Assembly: GCA_017848075.1 (NCBI GenBank)
Contig: JAGALG010000038.1
Coordinates: 1 to 6,310 of the forward strand
Source of the DNA: Oscillospiraceae bacterium
Lineage (GTDB): Bacteria > Bacillota > Clostridia > Oscillospirales > Ruminococcaceae
Length of the DNA: 6,310 bases
Direction of reading: 5' to 3'
Position numbers and translations under genes: made by a program. The notes under the pieces were generated by a model. It worked only from the letters and a program-made list of their open reading frames with translations. It was not told where the DNA came from and did no database searches. The first letter of the stretch is position 1. Each line of letters starts with the position of its first letter. Shown here piece by piece: positions 5,928-6,310 of the stretch.

Positions 5928-6012
5928 CAGAAAGACGCCCCCTTGCGGGGGCGTCTTTCTTTGTGAGTAAGAAGAGTATTTTATCTAGAAGATATCTTGA
6001 TAAAACGAGATC
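5928..6012 (-). repeat. Copy 2 of the 85-base 3' untranslated repeat
   Basis: Partner of 4054-4138, 83 of 85 bases identical and ungapped. Similarity continues without a break into the coding ends at 6013 and 4139, showing that it came from duplication of the whole 3' end of the gene rather than from an independent mobile repeat. Confidence 0.95.
5930..5959 (-). terminator. Terminator of the second AGCS symporter gene
   Basis: The same 13-bp stem as at 4056-4085 (5930-5942 with 5947-5959) with loop TTGC, followed on the minus strand by TGTTTTG. It lies 53 bases after the stop codon. Confidence 0.88.
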
Positions 6013-6310
6013 TTATTTCTGTTTAGCAGGCTGTTTTTCGAAGTCTTTGATCAGGTCGCAAGCTACACCAGTCATAGCCAGCAGACCAAGCAGGTTAGGG
6101 ATAACCATCAGACCGTTGAACATGTCAGCCATTGCCCAAACCAAATCTACTTTCAGTGCACAACCGCCAACGATGAATGCACATACCAGCAGAGCGTAAG
6201 GTTTAACAGCTTTGGAACCAAACAGGTAACGGATGTTCTGTTCGCCGAAGAAGTACCAGCCAACGATGGTGGAGAATGCGAAGAAGAACATGCAGATAGC
6301 GATGAATGGA
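6013..6310 (-). CDS. Second sodium:alanine/glycine symporter, AGCS family (C-terminal part only)
   Basis: The frame is open from the window end to TAA at 6013-6015; the last 98 residues are visible (from PFIAICMFFF) and the start lies beyond 6310. It aligns end to end with residues 358-455 of the neighbouring symporter. Over the last 92 residues 81 are identical; the 11 changes fall in two clusters, five in one transmembrane segment (PYALLVCAFIVGG) and six in the cytoplasmic tail (MTGVACDLIKDFEKQ). The end KQPAKQK is the same. It presumably encodes a Na+-coupled small-amino-acid importer like its twin, perhaps with altered expression or affinity. Two terminators follow, so it should be transcribed separately from the downstream copy. 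No stop or frameshift is visible, so it looks intact as far as it can be read. Confidence 0.94.
   Translation of the reverse strand, partial: PFIAICMFFFAFSTIVGWYFFGEQNIRYLFGSKAVKPYALLVCAFIVGGCALKVDLVWAMADMFNGLMVIPNLLGLLAMTGVACDLIKDFEKQPAKQK

Larger units (their letters stand above)
5521..5929. other. AT-rich intergenic region upstream of the first AGCS gene; no gene seen
   Basis: About 400 bases, clearly more AT-rich than the flanking genes. It holds the AGCS promoter and operator-like repeats at the left (5540-5590), two short palindromes (5636-5647 and 5671-5683), four TATAACAT repeats (5542-5549, 5567-5574, 5582-5589, 5703-5710), and a terminator at the right (5859-5902). The open frames crossing it have no recognisable protein features. 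Confidence 0.8.

Noticed and set aside
4054..6012. Pair of 85-base repeats as ends of an insertion sequence or composite element
   Set aside because: They are direct repeats continuous with homologous coding ends, contain terminators, and no transposase or target duplication is seen; gene duplication explains them.
5822..6199. A 125-residue plus-strand frame spanning the terminators and the second AGCS gene
   Set aside because: It runs through two hairpins and antisense to a clear coding end, with no protein features.

Overview
The window looks like chromosomal DNA from a Gram-positive, probably anaerobic bacterium of the Clostridia (Bacillota). The evidence is strong GAGGAG/AGGAGG ribosome binding sites, -35/-10 promoters of the vegetative type, GC-rich hairpin terminators with T tracts, a lipoprotein glycosidase, a YitT-family protein, and a K+-dependent type membrane pyrophosphatase. 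Base composition is moderate in the genes and clearly AT-rich in the one long intergenic region. The genus cannot be fixed from the sequence alone. No phage, transposon, CRISPR, tRNA or rRNA was seen.

Layout. (1) Positions 1-830 (+): the C-terminal 275 residues of a membrane ion-pumping pyrophosphatase (HppA), cut by the window start. (2) Positions 842-875: a 15-bp hairpin that can end transcription from both sides. (3) Positions 879-2129 (-): a secreted GH18 glycosidase-like lipoprotein. It follows, 43 bp downstream and probably in the same operon, a short, cysteine-rich, degenerate relative of cysteine synthase (2173-2970, -). (4) Positions 3078-3962 (-): a YitT-family membrane protein with its own promoter (3998-4025) and terminator (3035-3071). 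(5) Positions 4139-5506 (-): a complete sodium:alanine/glycine symporter of the AGCS family. It starts at GTG and has a strong promoter and a candidate operator at 5540-5581. (6) Positions 6013-6310 (-): the C-terminal 98 residues of a second, nearly identical AGCS symporter running out of the window. Each symporter copy ends with the same 85-base 3' untranslated region and terminator.

How it fits together. The pyrophosphatase pumps Na+ and/or H+ across the membrane using pyrophosphate, and AGCS carriers use the Na+ gradient to take up small amino acids. A sodium-based economy in an amino-acid-using anaerobe is therefore plausible, although the genes are on opposite strands and separately transcribed. 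Both hppA and the AGCS genes show a narrow codon choice suggestive of high expression, unlike the GH18 and cysteine-synthase-like pair.

The points most worth a second look are the mosaic similarity of the tandem AGCS genes, in which the non-coding tail is better conserved than the coding end; the degenerate, 16-cysteine PLP-fold protein paired with a GH18 lipoprotein; the altered active-site signature of that GH18; and the inverted repeat over the AGCS promoter. None of these amounts to a clearly new system on sequence reading alone.
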